Assembly (NCBI GenBank): GCA_965242805.1 | Contig: CBDETD010000002.1 | Coordinates: 620,001 to 684,000, forward strand | Source of the DNA: JANQEU01 sp965242805 | Lineage (GTDB): Bacteria > Bacteroidota > Bacteroidia > Cytophagales > Cyclobacteriaceae | DNA length: 64,000 nucleotides | Reading direction: 5' to 3' | In this document: in pieces, positions 28,369-38,072 of the stretch | How the letters are laid out: every line of letters starts with the position of its first letter | How positions within the stretch are numbered: the stretch's first letter is position 1 | Translations under genes and position numbers: made by a program | Notes under the pieces: model-generated | Database searches by the model: none | What the model saw: the letters and a program-made list of their open reading frames with translations, nothing else | Told to the model about the DNA's origin: nothing

Positions 28369-29832
28369 CTATGGCCTTCCCACTTTGGTCTTACACTCAC
28401 CAGATGGTTCACATCGAACATAATCTCCGAAATTAAAGCGATAGATTGGATTGTGTGCACCTGTTCCAGCGTAAACTGGAGCACCAACCTGTTTGGAAAA
28501 TGCTTTTATCAAATTCAAATTCTGACCAACATCGCAGTGTTGTAAGTGAACAAATCCACCTGAGGTAAACTTTCCTCTTAGTTTATTTAGTGATTTACTG
28601 AATTTGTTAATGTTACCTAAGTGAATAAAATCGTTTCCGATCTGAATTCCATATTTATTACCATGATCCAAAATATTCAACCTTGAAATTCGAATTGAAC
28701 CAATTGCTTTTAATATGTTAGTAACCATATTTTCCACATTTGTCATATAAATTTCACCGGTACGTGTGAAAGCAGCTAGCCACCCGGTCAAATCACTATC
28801 ATCGATTACAGTAACTTCTTTGGACTTGGGTTTTTCTTTTTCTGGAAAAATTGGTCCAATAGGTCCATTGCGCTGAATCTGCATTCTATCTATCTTTCTT
28901 GAAGCTAGGTAAGATTTCATTCTTGTTACCCCTCCCTGCTGCACCGTATGCGTCAATTCATGAGCCAGAAGATGCTTTCCTGAACTGCTTCCGGTGTCGT
29001 ACTTACCCTGATTAAAGTAGATGTCGTTGCCATGAGTGAAGGCCTGTGCACCCAGTTCCTTATTCATTTGAACGGCGTTGCTGTCAGTGTGGACTTTAAC
29101 ACCACTGAAATCCGTACCAAAACGGGATTCCATGTAGTCTTTGGTGCCCCCGGATAATGGACTACCTCCTCCTTTACTGCTGCTCAACCTGGACTCAACA
29201 GATGATCCGGCTTCTGATTCTTCTTTTCTTTGGATTCGCTTGGTTTGAGCTGGTTCTTCCTTCTCCTCATCCTGCTTCTGAATAAGTCTAGTTTGAGCAG
29301 GCTCCTCCTTTTCCTCTTCCTGTTTCTGGATCAACTTGGTCTGTGCTGGTTCCTCTTTTTCCTCTTCATTCTTCTGTATCAATTTTGGTTGAGCAGGAGG
29401 CTGCTCTTTGTCCTCCTCAACTTTTTGGATCAGTTTAGCTTGCCCTGGTTCTTCTTTCTCCTCCTCCTGCTTTTGGATCAATTTCGTTTGAGCTGGCGGC
29501 TGCTCTTTATCTTCTTCCTGTTTCTGGATCAGCTTGGGTTGAGCTGGAGGTTGTTCTTTGTCCTCCTCCTGTCGCTGGACCAATGGCGTGATCAAATTGG
29601 CCAATGGCTTTGTCTGGGCCTCTTCTTGGGCACAGGCCGCACATTTGCGCTGAACTTCCCCTTTGGACTTGGAGGGCATGCTCAGGACTTTATCCGCCAT
29701 AGCATCGGCCTCCTGCTCGTATTTGTCATTCGGAGGTCCAACTTTGAGTTTTTTCTGGATGGCCAATCCGTTCCTGGGCTTCAAACTTCGTTGGGCAAGG
29801 GGTTTTTCAACTTTAGCAAACATGTTGGTCAT
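28369..29832 (-). CDS. DUF4157 eCIS-core protein with acidic repeats and caspase-like C-terminal domain
   Basis: This 487-residue protein carries the eCIS-associated DUF4157 domain (about 226-302): YMESRFGTDFSGVKVHTD followed by the metallopeptidase-like HELTH at 291-295. Residues 33-53 (PNDKYEQEADAMADKVLSMP) and the Cys motif RKCAAC (62-67) are usual companions. Between them lie seven tandem 16-17-residue repeats of the type LIQKQEEDKEQPPAQTK (84-200). The C-terminal domain (about 338-475) resembles DUF4347: NILDHGN with H390 and FVHLQHCDVG with C433 match the His-Gly and Gln-x-Cys signatures of clan CD (caspase-fold) peptidases. DUF4157 proteins are typical cargo or loading factors of eCIS. 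It follows the ATPase gene by 87 bp. Confidence 0.85.
   Translation of the reverse strand: MTNMFAKVEKPLAQRSLKPRNGLAIQKKLKVGPPNDKYEQEADAMADKVLSMPSKSKGEVQRKCAACAQEEAQTKPLANLITPLVQRQEEDKEQPPAQPKLIQKQEEDKEQPPAQTKLIQKQEEEKEEPGQAKLIQKVEEDKEQPPAQPKLIQKNEEEKEEPAQTKLIQKQEEEKEEPAQTRLIQKQDEEKEEPAQTKRIQRKEESEAGSSVESRLSSSKGGGSPLSGGTKDYMESRFGTDFSGVKVHTDSNAVQMNKELGAQAFTHGNDIYFNQGKYDTGSSSGKHLLAHELTHTVQQGGVTRMKSYLASRKIDRMQIQRNGPIGPIFPEKEKPKSKEVTVIDDSDLTGWLAAFTRTGEIYMTNVENMVTNILKAIGSIRISRLNILDHGNKYGIQIGNDFIHLGNINKFSKSLNKLRGKFTSGGFVHLQHCDVGQNLNLIKAFSKQVGAPVYAGTGAHNPIYRFNFGDYVRCEPSGECKTKVGRP
29233..29583 (-). repeat. Seven tandem 48-51-bp coding repeats
   Basis: These encode residues 84-200 of the DUF4157 protein. 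Units alternate between a 17-residue form ending EEDKEQPPAQ and a 16-residue form ending EEEKEEPAQ, each starting L-I-Q-K or a close variant. The DNA units are similar enough to recombine, so copy number may vary between strains. Confidence 0.85.
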
Positions 29833-29919
29833 TTTATACTAATCAATAAGTTCCGAAAATCATGAGACTTTGTCAATCCGTTAATCCTTAATTTCCAGTT
29901 TTCCATATTCATCTCCATC

Positions 29920-31269
29920 TCAAATCGTTTTTCCTTCTTTTTGAAATTCTTTTTTGATCCCTGTTTCGAGATCATCAAGTGTTATACACGTGCTGTTACG
30001 TTTCAACGCCATCAAACTGCTGTAGCGGATCACATTCATCACCGAACCTCCAGACATTTCATGGTTTTGAGCAATCTTCTGAAGATCAATAGCATCGTCC
30101 AGCACACTATGCTCCGAAAATCCCTGTTTCCACAATAATAATCTCTCCCTGGGGGCTGGCATTGGAAACAGAATGATCGACTGAAATCTTCGGGTAAAGG
30201 CTTCATCCAGGTTACTCCGCATATTGGAAGCCAGGATCACAATGCCCGGGAAGTCTTCGATTCGTTGAAGCAAATAGGACACTTCCTGGTTGGCATACCT
30301 GTCATGAGAATTACTCACATTCGTGCGTTTTCCGAACAGTGCATCTGCCTCATCGAAGAACAGGATCCATCGTTTGTTTTCAGCCAGGTCAAATACCTTG
30401 GACAGGTTTTTCTCTGTTTCTCCAATGTATTTTGAGACCACCTTCGAAAGATCGATCCGATAAACATCCCGCTGTGTTTCCTTTCCTAATAAAGTCGCTG
30501 TCAAGGTTTTCCCGGTCCCGGGTGGACCATAAAACAAAGAGCGATACCCGGGTTTGATCTTCCGTTGCATATCCCAATCCTTGAGTAAGGTCTCCCCATG
30601 GGCGATCCACACCAGGATCTCATCAATCTGTTCCCTCGTAGACCGCTCCAGCACCAGATCGTCCCAATTCATTTCCGTTGAGATTAATTGGGCAGGAAAA
30701 TCCGTGCTGTAAGCCATCTTCTGTTCCTGGCCTGTCAGAATATAATGTAGGTAGCTTTCCGATACCGTGAGTAAACCATTCATGGGTGGCTCGCCACGTT
30801 CGGCACCTTCAAGTGATACTATCTTTTGCCGGATCAAGGGACGATCCGGATCAAACAACGATTGATAGGTCAGGCGCAGATCCAGATCATCACCGGAAAA
30901 AAGGAACAATACCGTTTCACCGGTTGGTAGAAAACCGGAATGACTTTTCACTTTATAACCCCCAAATTCCGTAAACTCCCGATCATAGGTCGAATTTTTC
31001 ACAAAAAAGGGATCCAGCAATTGGGGTTGTAAATGGGGAATGAGAGCCAGGATCAACATCAACCGATCTTCGAAGTCCAAATTCAAGCGATTCACCAATT
31101 CCACGTAAGGATCGTCAATACCTTCCAGATCCGGTGGTGTTACATCGGTAATTTCAAAGTACTCACTGTCATGACCGAAATACAATTTCATCCGGGTTTC
31201 CAGCACCTCAGTAAACCATTCCAGCTCTAATTTCAGGATTGTGTCAATATGTGTATCCGCTAGTGCCAT
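29920..31269 (-). CDS. eCIS AAA+ ATPase (Afp15-like)
   Basis: This 449-residue AAA+ ATPase is of the kind found in every Afp/PVC-type cluster, thought to assist assembly or cargo handling. An N-terminal specific domain (1-190) precedes the AAA module: Walker A GPPGTGKT (about 243-250), Walker B LFFDEADALFG (about 301-311), the arginine-finger region DEAFTRRFQ, and a sensor-2 lid. The ATG at 31269 overlaps the end of the tape-measure gene by 10 bp. It is the last of the overlapping structural genes before the cargo genes. Confidence 0.95.
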   Translation of the reverse strand: MALADTHIDTILKLELEWFTEVLETRMKLYFGHDSEYFEITDVTPPDLEGIDDPYVELVNRLNLDFEDRLMLILALIPHLQPQLLDPFFVKNSTYDREFTEFGGYKVKSHSGFLPTGETVLFLFSGDDLDLRLTYQSLFDPDRPLIRQKIVSLEGAERGEPPMNGLLTVSESYLHYILTGQEQKMAYSTDFPAQLISTEMNWDDLVLERSTREQIDEILVWIAHGETLLKDWDMQRKIKPGYRSLFYGPPGTGKTLTATLLGKETQRDVYRIDLSKVVSKYIGETEKNLSKVFDLAENKRWILFFDEADALFGKRTNVSNSHDRYANQEVSYLLQRIEDFPGIVILASNMRSNLDEAFTRRFQSIILFPMPAPRERLLLWKQGFSEHSVLDDAIDLQKIAQNHEMSGGSVMNVIRYSSLMALKRNSTCITLDDLETGIKKEFQKEGKTI

Positions 31270-34184
31270 TCAACGAGGATTGATTGTTTTAGCCATGGTA
31301 AACGTATTTCGTAAATATTCCAAGGGATCTGTTCCAACAGCATATCGTACGATCTGCGTTCAACCTGCACGATCCATTGGTCTTCAGTTCTTAGTAATCT
31401 CCCCTCCCGCTGAAAAAATGCATCTCGCAATCCATCAACCGAAGTGTTTTTTAATGCGGTCCAATGATGGATCACTGCTTTCAGTAATTCATCAGTTTCC
31501 CGTATCATGGCATCTGATATGTCCACCGACCTGGGCACAGGAAGTAATGGATCCAGACCGCAAATAATCTTATTTAAGGTCAACAAATGCTCCGGCGAAT
31601 TAAAATTCCTGGTTACTGTTCCTTGTAATAGATGGATCGCCTGGTAAATGGAGGTCTCGCTGACAAAGTTTTGATGTTCGTCGAGCAATCCAAGGGTCTT
31701 GAAAAAATTCGGGAGGAATGGACCTATGATCACCATTCCGGCATTTTGAATGAAAATTTCCACATCTGGTATCCATTCCTCCTCATCTATATGAGAAAGT
31801 AAGGCAGATGATATATCCATAGACGAGGACTCTTCAAGCATCTGTTGACTATCAAAATCCTTGGCATCTTCTTTATCAAGAGTTGACGACTCCTGCGTCA
31901 TTTTGGATTCAGATTCAACCAATGCTTCATTTTCAACTATTTTTTGATCCTCTTTAATGGGACCATTATAATAGGAATGGATTCCCCGTTCTTTTTGATC
32001 CTCATTTCCAGTATCCTGAGCCCTTGTTTCCTGAGTCTCACCATGTCCTGGTGGTAAATCCTTATTTGGTGAGGCATCGGTTTGTTCCGGTGCAGAACCA
32101 GATTCTTTGTACATGGATTCTTTACCAAAAGGCCTCAAGAGTTTAGGAATCCACTTTCTTGTATTATCAGTCTCAAGCTGAGTTCTCGAGGGCACATGTG
32201 CCTTGACCCATTTTACGATGTCGAGATGATCCAGATCGGCCTTCCTTGCCAGGGCCACAATTTCAGAATAGATCACCTCAGCTTTTAGCCCTGTAAAGTC
32301 ACTTAAACGCTTTAAAAGGATTCCATGCAATTCATCGGCTTGTATCTCAGGTTGATTCAGCAGTATCGAAAATAGATGAAACCAGTAATCGTTTCTCAAT
32401 TTATAACCGGGGATCAACTGAGTTTCATGCAAATGAAAAGCTCCGGAAAATACAATCCATTGATCTGCATCTTTCGGTTTTATGGCTGGGGATATTATCC
32501 TTACCAAACTATGTAAAACAGGATCCGGAAGGTTTGACACCACACTACGAAGTGCGGCTTTCGATTTGAGTTGTTCTCGCAATAGTACTCCCAATTGATC
32601 ATAAGGTTCGGATCCCTGAGGACGAGGAATTTCGCCTATGGATGCAAGATCCGGAACATTAGGATCCTGAATTTGATGGATCAACGACCAATTAGGCAGG
32701 TCATGTACATCGCCATTTTGTAGTTTACTGATTAAGTCTTTCCATGATGCTATGACCGGTTTAGATCCTGAGGACTGGTCGGAGATTATGGGGTCCAGCA
32801 AATTATTCAGCGCTTTCAGTACACCAATACCCTTTGAGTGTGGACCTTTCTCAATGGATTGTCGAGTTGCTATCGCAAGAGCTTTAATTGGGATACTTTG
32901 CGTTGAGAAGAAAGTAAGAATTGCCCTGGCCATCCTGCGATTAGTTGTTGTCAACTCCTCTCTTTCCATGAAAGATCGGTTACCCCAAAATTCTTCAAGA
33001 AGAAATGTCCTGAACGTATGGAACGATGCCTTATGATCCTTAACAAGCGTCGACCATCTTGTGGAAAACCATTTCAATAAAGCCGGTAAGTGAGTTACTT
33101 CCCTGGAGAATGATCCTAAAATTTCCTCAATCGACTTATCATCCAGGCTTGAGAAAATTCGAAAACGAAGCATTTGATTGCCTAAATATTCCGAAATATT
33201 GGCATCGAAATCAGGCTTTGTCAGCTTATCGTGATCCAAGGACACCGCTTCCAAAGACCGAATAACCTTTTTCAATTTCTTACGAATCCTTCGTTCGTTT
33301 TTTCCTTGCGTGTCAAGGTTTTTGATCTCTGCCTTCAACCATCCTTTAAACTCATGGGTGTCCGATGATCTTTGATGAGTCACTTTTTTGGAGATCTTCA
33401 GTAGTTTCTTCGCCAGTATCAGGGGTGAAATATTGACTTTTGCAGCAAGTTGAGGAAGGATTGATGATTCAAGGATGTCATATTTCCTGGACTCATGTGC
33501 CCATTTTAGGATCTCATCCCAAAACCTGTTCTTCAACCCCGCAGTGAATTCCATCTTCTCAAAAGAATCCAGCAGGTCGGCTATGATCCTAACTGTTTTC
33601 ACATCCATTTTCAATATGGTCATCAGCTCGAACACTGCTTCCCCAGGGAGTTGCCAGATTATTCTATTCCTGACAATTTTCTTTCCAATTAATGAGTGTA
33701 CTCTTTCTATAAGTTCTGTTTCATCTTCCTCTCTCGCAAGTACAATTACATTTCTCCAGTCAATGTCAATTCCTTCATCTTTATACCACCAGGGAAATCT
33801 CCCGTTTTCGAGGAACTGGAAAAGAAGTTCCGAATGACGATTCACAGGAAAGATGTTCCCTTCTGAGGCACCAAAACCATCATCCTGTCCGGATCTTGAG
33901 ATGATATTAGTCAATGACTCCCTGAAGGCGTCCCTGATCTTATCTGGTAGCTCATCTTCCAGATTTTCTAAATGACAGATCCCAATATCCAACTCCAGAA
34001 CATCAATTTCATAGTTACTCTGAGCGGGGATCACTTCCTGACAAACACCTTCCAGTACTGGAATTATACCTTGATCATTTATCACCTCAATGGTTTTCTG
34101 CAACTCATTGGTCATAGAATGGTCACCCTTGACATCGAGGTCAAATACCTGTTCCCGTATTATATATTCATCTCCTGCCATCAT
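31260..34184 (-). CDS. eCIS tape measure protein (Afp14-like)
   Basis: This 974-residue protein belongs to the contractile injection system tape-measure family. The N-terminus has the typical layout: EYIIREQVFDLDVKGD, about residues 6-21, then a segment with IDVLELDIG, and the FLENGRFPWWYKDE motif near 125. The body is alpha-helical. A Glu/Ser/Asp-rich, low-complexity segment lies at about 690-790. In the family, length of this protein correlates with particle length. Its start overlaps the Afp12-like stop (ATGA) and its end overlaps the ATPase start. Confidence 0.88.
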   Translation of the reverse strand: MMAGDEYIIREQVFDLDVKGDHSMTNELQKTIEVINDQGIIPVLEGVCQEVIPAQSNYEIDVLELDIGICHLENLEDELPDKIRDAFRESLTNIISRSGQDDGFGASEGNIFPVNRHSELLFQFLENGRFPWWYKDEGIDIDWRNVIVLAREEDETELIERVHSLIGKKIVRNRIIWQLPGEAVFELMTILKMDVKTVRIIADLLDSFEKMEFTAGLKNRFWDEILKWAHESRKYDILESSILPQLAAKVNISPLILAKKLLKISKKVTHQRSSDTHEFKGWLKAEIKNLDTQGKNERRIRKKLKKVIRSLEAVSLDHDKLTKPDFDANISEYLGNQMLRFRIFSSLDDKSIEEILGSFSREVTHLPALLKWFSTRWSTLVKDHKASFHTFRTFLLEEFWGNRSFMEREELTTTNRRMARAILTFFSTQSIPIKALAIATRQSIEKGPHSKGIGVLKALNNLLDPIISDQSSGSKPVIASWKDLISKLQNGDVHDLPNWSLIHQIQDPNVPDLASIGEIPRPQGSEPYDQLGVLLREQLKSKAALRSVVSNLPDPVLHSLVRIISPAIKPKDADQWIVFSGAFHLHETQLIPGYKLRNDYWFHLFSILLNQPEIQADELHGILLKRLSDFTGLKAEVIYSEIVALARKADLDHLDIVKWVKAHVPSRTQLETDNTRKWIPKLLRPFGKESMYKESGSAPEQTDASPNKDLPPGHGETQETRAQDTGNEDQKERGIHSYYNGPIKEDQKIVENEALVESESKMTQESSTLDKEDAKDFDSQQMLEESSSMDISSALLSHIDEEEWIPDVEIFIQNAGMVIIGPFLPNFFKTLGLLDEHQNFVSETSIYQAIHLLQGTVTRNFNSPEHLLTLNKIICGLDPLLPVPRSVDISDAMIRETDELLKAVIHHWTALKNTSVDGLRDAFFQREGRLLRTEDQWIVQVERRSYDMLLEQIPWNIYEIRLPWLKQSILVEWH

Positions 34185-37100
34185 GGATCAATGTAGAAAT
34201 TACGACCTACACTTCCATACCCTACTCCAGCCTCATATTTTTGGAAGAATGAGTATGCTATCTTGAAATCCTGTCCTACAATCATCTCTCCAATTACATC
34301 ATTGTAATCACAGGTCATTCCTACTACAAATTCCTTTCCTATCGTCATTTCACCTACAACCCAGCTGTCATGGGGATTCGTTACAATCAGGTCATTCCAG
34401 AAGTGTACCGCCTCATCACCATCATCAGGAGTGATCATCATTCCGTCTGTTTTTTCATCGATTCCTTCGGAAATCCCCGAATTACACCTGATCATTGCTA
34501 TTATATCCAATAGTTTCCTATGACTCACATGCAAGTCAAAATCATATTGGAGTCTGGCCTGGTCTTCAATCGGTGGATCTTTTGAATTTTCAATAAGCCA
34601 GTGCCTGTAGGCTCTTTCAAATTGGTAGAAATCATACTCATGGGCCCAGATCACTTCCAATACAATATGCGCTGGAATTTCCTCCTGCAATTTTCTTAAT
34701 GCGAGGGCACAAAAAAGAGGGTCCTTGAATCTTCCGGTATTTCTCGGAAAGACAGCAATGGCCCTGAACGAAAAGGGATCTTTCTGCAATACAGATGGGG
34801 AGCCTGTTGGAAATGTCAACCAGTGATCCCGAATAGTGATTTCATCCTCATCAAAATTTTGGAATATACTAACAGATCTGTTGATCGCATTGGATCGTGC
34901 CCTGGAAGAACCGAATATCTCGTTGCTTTGAGCAATAGGTTGGTCATACCAGCCCATCAACTCATACCAGTATTTTTTAGGATCCCCGGTCAGATCTGTC
35001 TTCTTATAATACCTCCCCTTCTGTATGCCAAAACGTGCAACATCATTGAGCAATTGTCGAAGTTCATAGACACTATATATCGGTGCTATATTGACAAGTC
35101 GCAAATTTCCATCCAGATCATAAACCTTGAATCCATATGCATGCCTTGGTACTTCACCATCGGCTATATCGTATTTGTAAACGACAAAATGATCAAGGAG
35201 GCGTTCCCCAATATTATCAGGTAAATCATCCGGATCCCGAAGTGTGATGGATACGCCTTCAAATGCACTTAAAGTTTGAACTATATCGGACTTACTAAGA
35301 TCCGTCTCTATTTTTGGGCGCAGCAGGATATTTTCGAGCAGATAAAACCTTTCCATCCAAAATTCATCTCTTAGCATAGAGATAATTTTGGTGATCTCCT
35401 TGTCTATATCACCTTCTGTCTCAAAGAATTCAATTCGTTTGGCAATAACAATGTTTTGAAAATCTACGAGGGTAAAGAAGTACTTGCCATTATTGGCGAT
35501 GCTACATCTATAATTGTAATTGTGGATACCACATCTTACGAATTGATCAATACCATTTCGTAATTCTTTCCTGCTGTAAAAGGTATTCGTACTACTTAGC
35601 AGAACTTGATGTTCCTTCATCAACCTGAACCCAAAAACCCGTTCACCATCCTCATTCAATACCTCGTAAACCTGGAAATGATCCTCAACCTTCTTATCCG
35701 AAAAGATCCGTCTTCTGATATGATTGTCAATTCCAAGCTTGGCATACACTCTTTTTTCAATCCCAGAGATGTTTTCAGAATCCCAAATATCCGGAATGCC
35801 CAAAGTATCCCTTCTTTTGTAATTGAAACCTAATCCTCTATTGGGACTAAAGTCATCGTAGTTGTTAAGGAAATCTACTTTGTCATGAATGAGATTTGAA
35901 TGATAACCTTCGTCCTTATTGAGCATGGTCAAAGCATACTCTGTAAAATCTTCACTGAATCTTCCGATCAGATGATCAAGGAATCTATTTCTACGATCCA
36001 GAAATCCGTCCTTGTCTTCTATGATCTCCTCTAGATGTTGGATGTAGTGGTTTTGATCATTGTTGATAAAATCCTCCCAATCCTCCGTTTGATTCGACAG
36101 TATACTCGAGATATTGGGTATGTCATAAAGTGGTTGGAAGAAGTAAGTGCGATTGATACGCGGGCTCATGCTTAACAAATGCTTCACCTGCTGCAGTTGA
36201 GAAAGGAAATTGGCAAGTAGTTGTTCGAAAAATAATAGATAGCTCTTGAGTTGCAGTGCCTGAGCTTTCCTTCTTTGGGATTCGGAAGAATTTAATCCCT
36301 CAAAACCTATTCCATATACCTGGGGATAATCGTTTTGGACCGAATAGTAGTGTTCTACATCCAAATCTTCTCCAGCAGGTATGGGAAGGTCAATGGCAGA
36401 TGGAATTCTATCATAGTCCATTATTTTTTCAGCCAGCAGATCTTTCAATTTCTGCTGATCCACTGGGTAGTCAGGAGTGAAAGTGATCCTGGACAGATCC
36501 ACACTCAACTTCGGTTTATATATTTCCGTGTTTAATTGTAGACAGTCCTCTGCTTTTCTGATGAACTCATTCCGAACATAATTGGAGACCCTAATGTCGC
36601 TGACGCCAACCACTTCCTCTACCCCCATCAGTAGCCTCACAAGGTCTGAGGTATAGATCACCTCCCGATCTTTGAATGACGCCAGATCCGAAGAATCGAT
36701 GAATCCATTTTGGAGTAATGGTCCCCGAAAAATCTCATCAGGGTCTTTTTTCTCTTCCAATAACTCGGAAAGTGTCTTGAATTTGATCTTTGGACTTAGG
36801 TATTCATGTACCTTGCAATAGATCTCTGCAAGTATGGACTCCCTTTGATATAGGTGCCTGGTTTGAATAGTCGCCTCGACTGCGATCTTCTGTACTCGTG
36901 TTCCCCGAATACGCTTAAAATCCTCGCATAAATTCCTGTTTTCATGCAGTAATTCCCGAATGTCCCTGATCTGGGAAAAGGCTATTTGTAACCGCTGATG
37001 ATAATCCCCGATGGTCTGTGATCCTTCCTCACCTTCAAACCAACTTTTTATTGACCCGGACCACAACTCGACATTGGCTTCAGAGGGTAAAGATTCATCA

Positions 37101-37855
37101 AGGTTTACTTCCAGGTAAACACAAACTTCCCAATCCTCCCTTTTAATTACCAACTCAAGGTAAAAACCAATAATCGATTGGTCATCCTTTCGAACTGTAT
37201 GCGAATTGATGACCCTAGCCTGAAACATTGAAGGATTTCCATCGGGCCATTTACCAAATATTTCATCCCAATGTGGAAACGCAATCACCCCGGATCTGGA
37301 AACACCATTAGGATCGATAAATGAAAATGGAATCTCAAAATCATTCAGATCATCAATCTCAAATTCGACCAAGACATCAAATAAACCTCTCAGTTGTAAT
37401 GCCTCCGTATATTCCGGATCACGATTGATCGAATTGGGGCATTGCAGATCCTTCGGTTCCAGGTAAGGTTCAATTTCAGTATCCTTCGATTTGATGACCC
37501 AACAATTTCTAACAAAAGGAAGATCAATGATCAGCTTCCTGTAATCAAGGATAGTAAGCGGTGCATTTGGAAGAATTTCAGCCGCAGTGAAGAACTGTTT
37601 CCAGGGAGCTTCTTCAGTGGATTTAGTGCTACTTTGGAGGATGTCCTCCATATCCTGATTCGTCCTGAATCCTAATTCCGTAATGGCATAACAAAGGGAT
37701 TCCAATATGGTAATTCCAGGATCATGGATGTTGTGATCTGTCCAAACTTTTCCAGCAAGTTCCTTAATGAACTTCAAGCCCTCCTCACGGAGAAACTCAA
37801 AATTCATACTGGCATTTGGCGACGATTTGGCCGATATAGTAGGCGATTCCTCCAA
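34181..37855 (-). CDS. eCIS baseplate wedge protein (Afp12-like)
   Basis: This 1224-residue protein has the N-terminal signature of Afp12-type baseplate components: GKVWTDHNIHDPGITILESL at about residues 35-54, followed by YAITELGFRTN. The family pairs with the Afp11/gp6-like protein to form the wedges around the spike. The protein is long for its class, with an acidic, aromatic-rich middle. The start lies 7 bp after the small 65-residue gene. Assignment rests on the N-terminal motif and the position between fibre and tape-measure genes. Confidence 0.85.
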   Translation of the reverse strand: MEESPTISAKSSPNASMNFEFLREEGLKFIKELAGKVWTDHNIHDPGITILESLCYAITELGFRTNQDMEDILQSSTKSTEEAPWKQFFTAAEILPNAPLTILDYRKLIIDLPFVRNCWVIKSKDTEIEPYLEPKDLQCPNSINRDPEYTEALQLRGLFDVLVEFEIDDLNDFEIPFSFIDPNGVSRSGVIAFPHWDEIFGKWPDGNPSMFQARVINSHTVRKDDQSIIGFYLELVIKREDWEVCVYLEVNLDESLPSEANVELWSGSIKSWFEGEEGSQTIGDYHQRLQIAFSQIRDIRELLHENRNLCEDFKRIRGTRVQKIAVEATIQTRHLYQRESILAEIYCKVHEYLSPKIKFKTLSELLEEKKDPDEIFRGPLLQNGFIDSSDLASFKDREVIYTSDLVRLLMGVEEVVGVSDIRVSNYVRNEFIRKAEDCLQLNTEIYKPKLSVDLSRITFTPDYPVDQQKLKDLLAEKIMDYDRIPSAIDLPIPAGEDLDVEHYYSVQNDYPQVYGIGFEGLNSSESQRRKAQALQLKSYLLFFEQLLANFLSQLQQVKHLLSMSPRINRTYFFQPLYDIPNISSILSNQTEDWEDFINNDQNHYIQHLEEIIEDKDGFLDRRNRFLDHLIGRFSEDFTEYALTMLNKDEGYHSNLIHDKVDFLNNYDDFSPNRGLGFNYKRRDTLGIPDIWDSENISGIEKRVYAKLGIDNHIRRRIFSDKKVEDHFQVYEVLNEDGERVFGFRLMKEHQVLLSSTNTFYSRKELRNGIDQFVRCGIHNYNYRCSIANNGKYFFTLVDFQNIVIAKRIEFFETEGDIDKEITKIISMLRDEFWMERFYLLENILLRPKIETDLSKSDIVQTLSAFEGVSITLRDPDDLPDNIGERLLDHFVVYKYDIADGEVPRHAYGFKVYDLDGNLRLVNIAPIYSVYELRQLLNDVARFGIQKGRYYKKTDLTGDPKKYWYELMGWYDQPIAQSNEIFGSSRARSNAINRSVSIFQNFDEDEITIRDHWLTFPTGSPSVLQKDPFSFRAIAVFPRNTGRFKDPLFCALALRKLQEEIPAHIVLEVIWAHEYDFYQFERAYRHWLIENSKDPPIEDQARLQYDFDLHVSHRKLLDIIAMIRCNSGISEGIDEKTDGMMITPDDGDEAVHFWNDLIVTNPHDSWVVGEMTIGKEFVVGMTCDYNDVIGEMIVGQDFKIAYSFFQKYEAGVGYGSVGRNFYIDP

Positions 37856-37862
37856 GAGGTTC

Positions 37863-38060
37863 CTAGCCAGTTATCGCTTCCAATTCCTTTTTAGCGGACT
37901 TTTCTGAACCGTTCCCTTTACTTTCCTCCTGTAGTTGAGTCCCCGCCTGGAATTGGATCTTTTGAATTAATTGATGGACTTGAACATACGGTTGATTACC
38001 AAGGGACTGAAGAATATGATTTGCTTCTTCTACTGACAATTTTAATGTGATCTCTTTCAT
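37863..38060 (-). CDS. Small 65-residue protein in eCIS operon
   Basis: This short hydrophilic protein starts MKEITLKLSVEEANHILQSL, a beta-alpha start like that of small fibre chaperone or assembly-type proteins, and ends in a Lys/Glu-rich tail. It lies 12 bp downstream of the S74 fibre gene and 7 bp upstream of the Afp12-like gene. Position suggests help in fibre folding or attachment, but no family is recognised. Confidence 0.7.
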   Translation of the reverse strand: MKEITLKLSVEEANHILQSLGNQPYVQVHQLIQKIQFQAGTQLQEESKGNGSEKSAKKELEAITG

Positions 38061-38072
38061 AGTTTTCGATAT

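Noticed and set aside
29233..29583. CRISPR-like regular repeats
   Set aside because: The repeats are continuous coding sequence without spacers and in frame with DUF4157.
29230..29865. Long Leu/Phe-rich plus-strand frame opposite the DUF4157 gene
   Set aside because: It is the antisense of the Glu/Lys/Gln repeat region; its low-complexity Leu pattern follows from the repeat codons and it has no independent protein signature.
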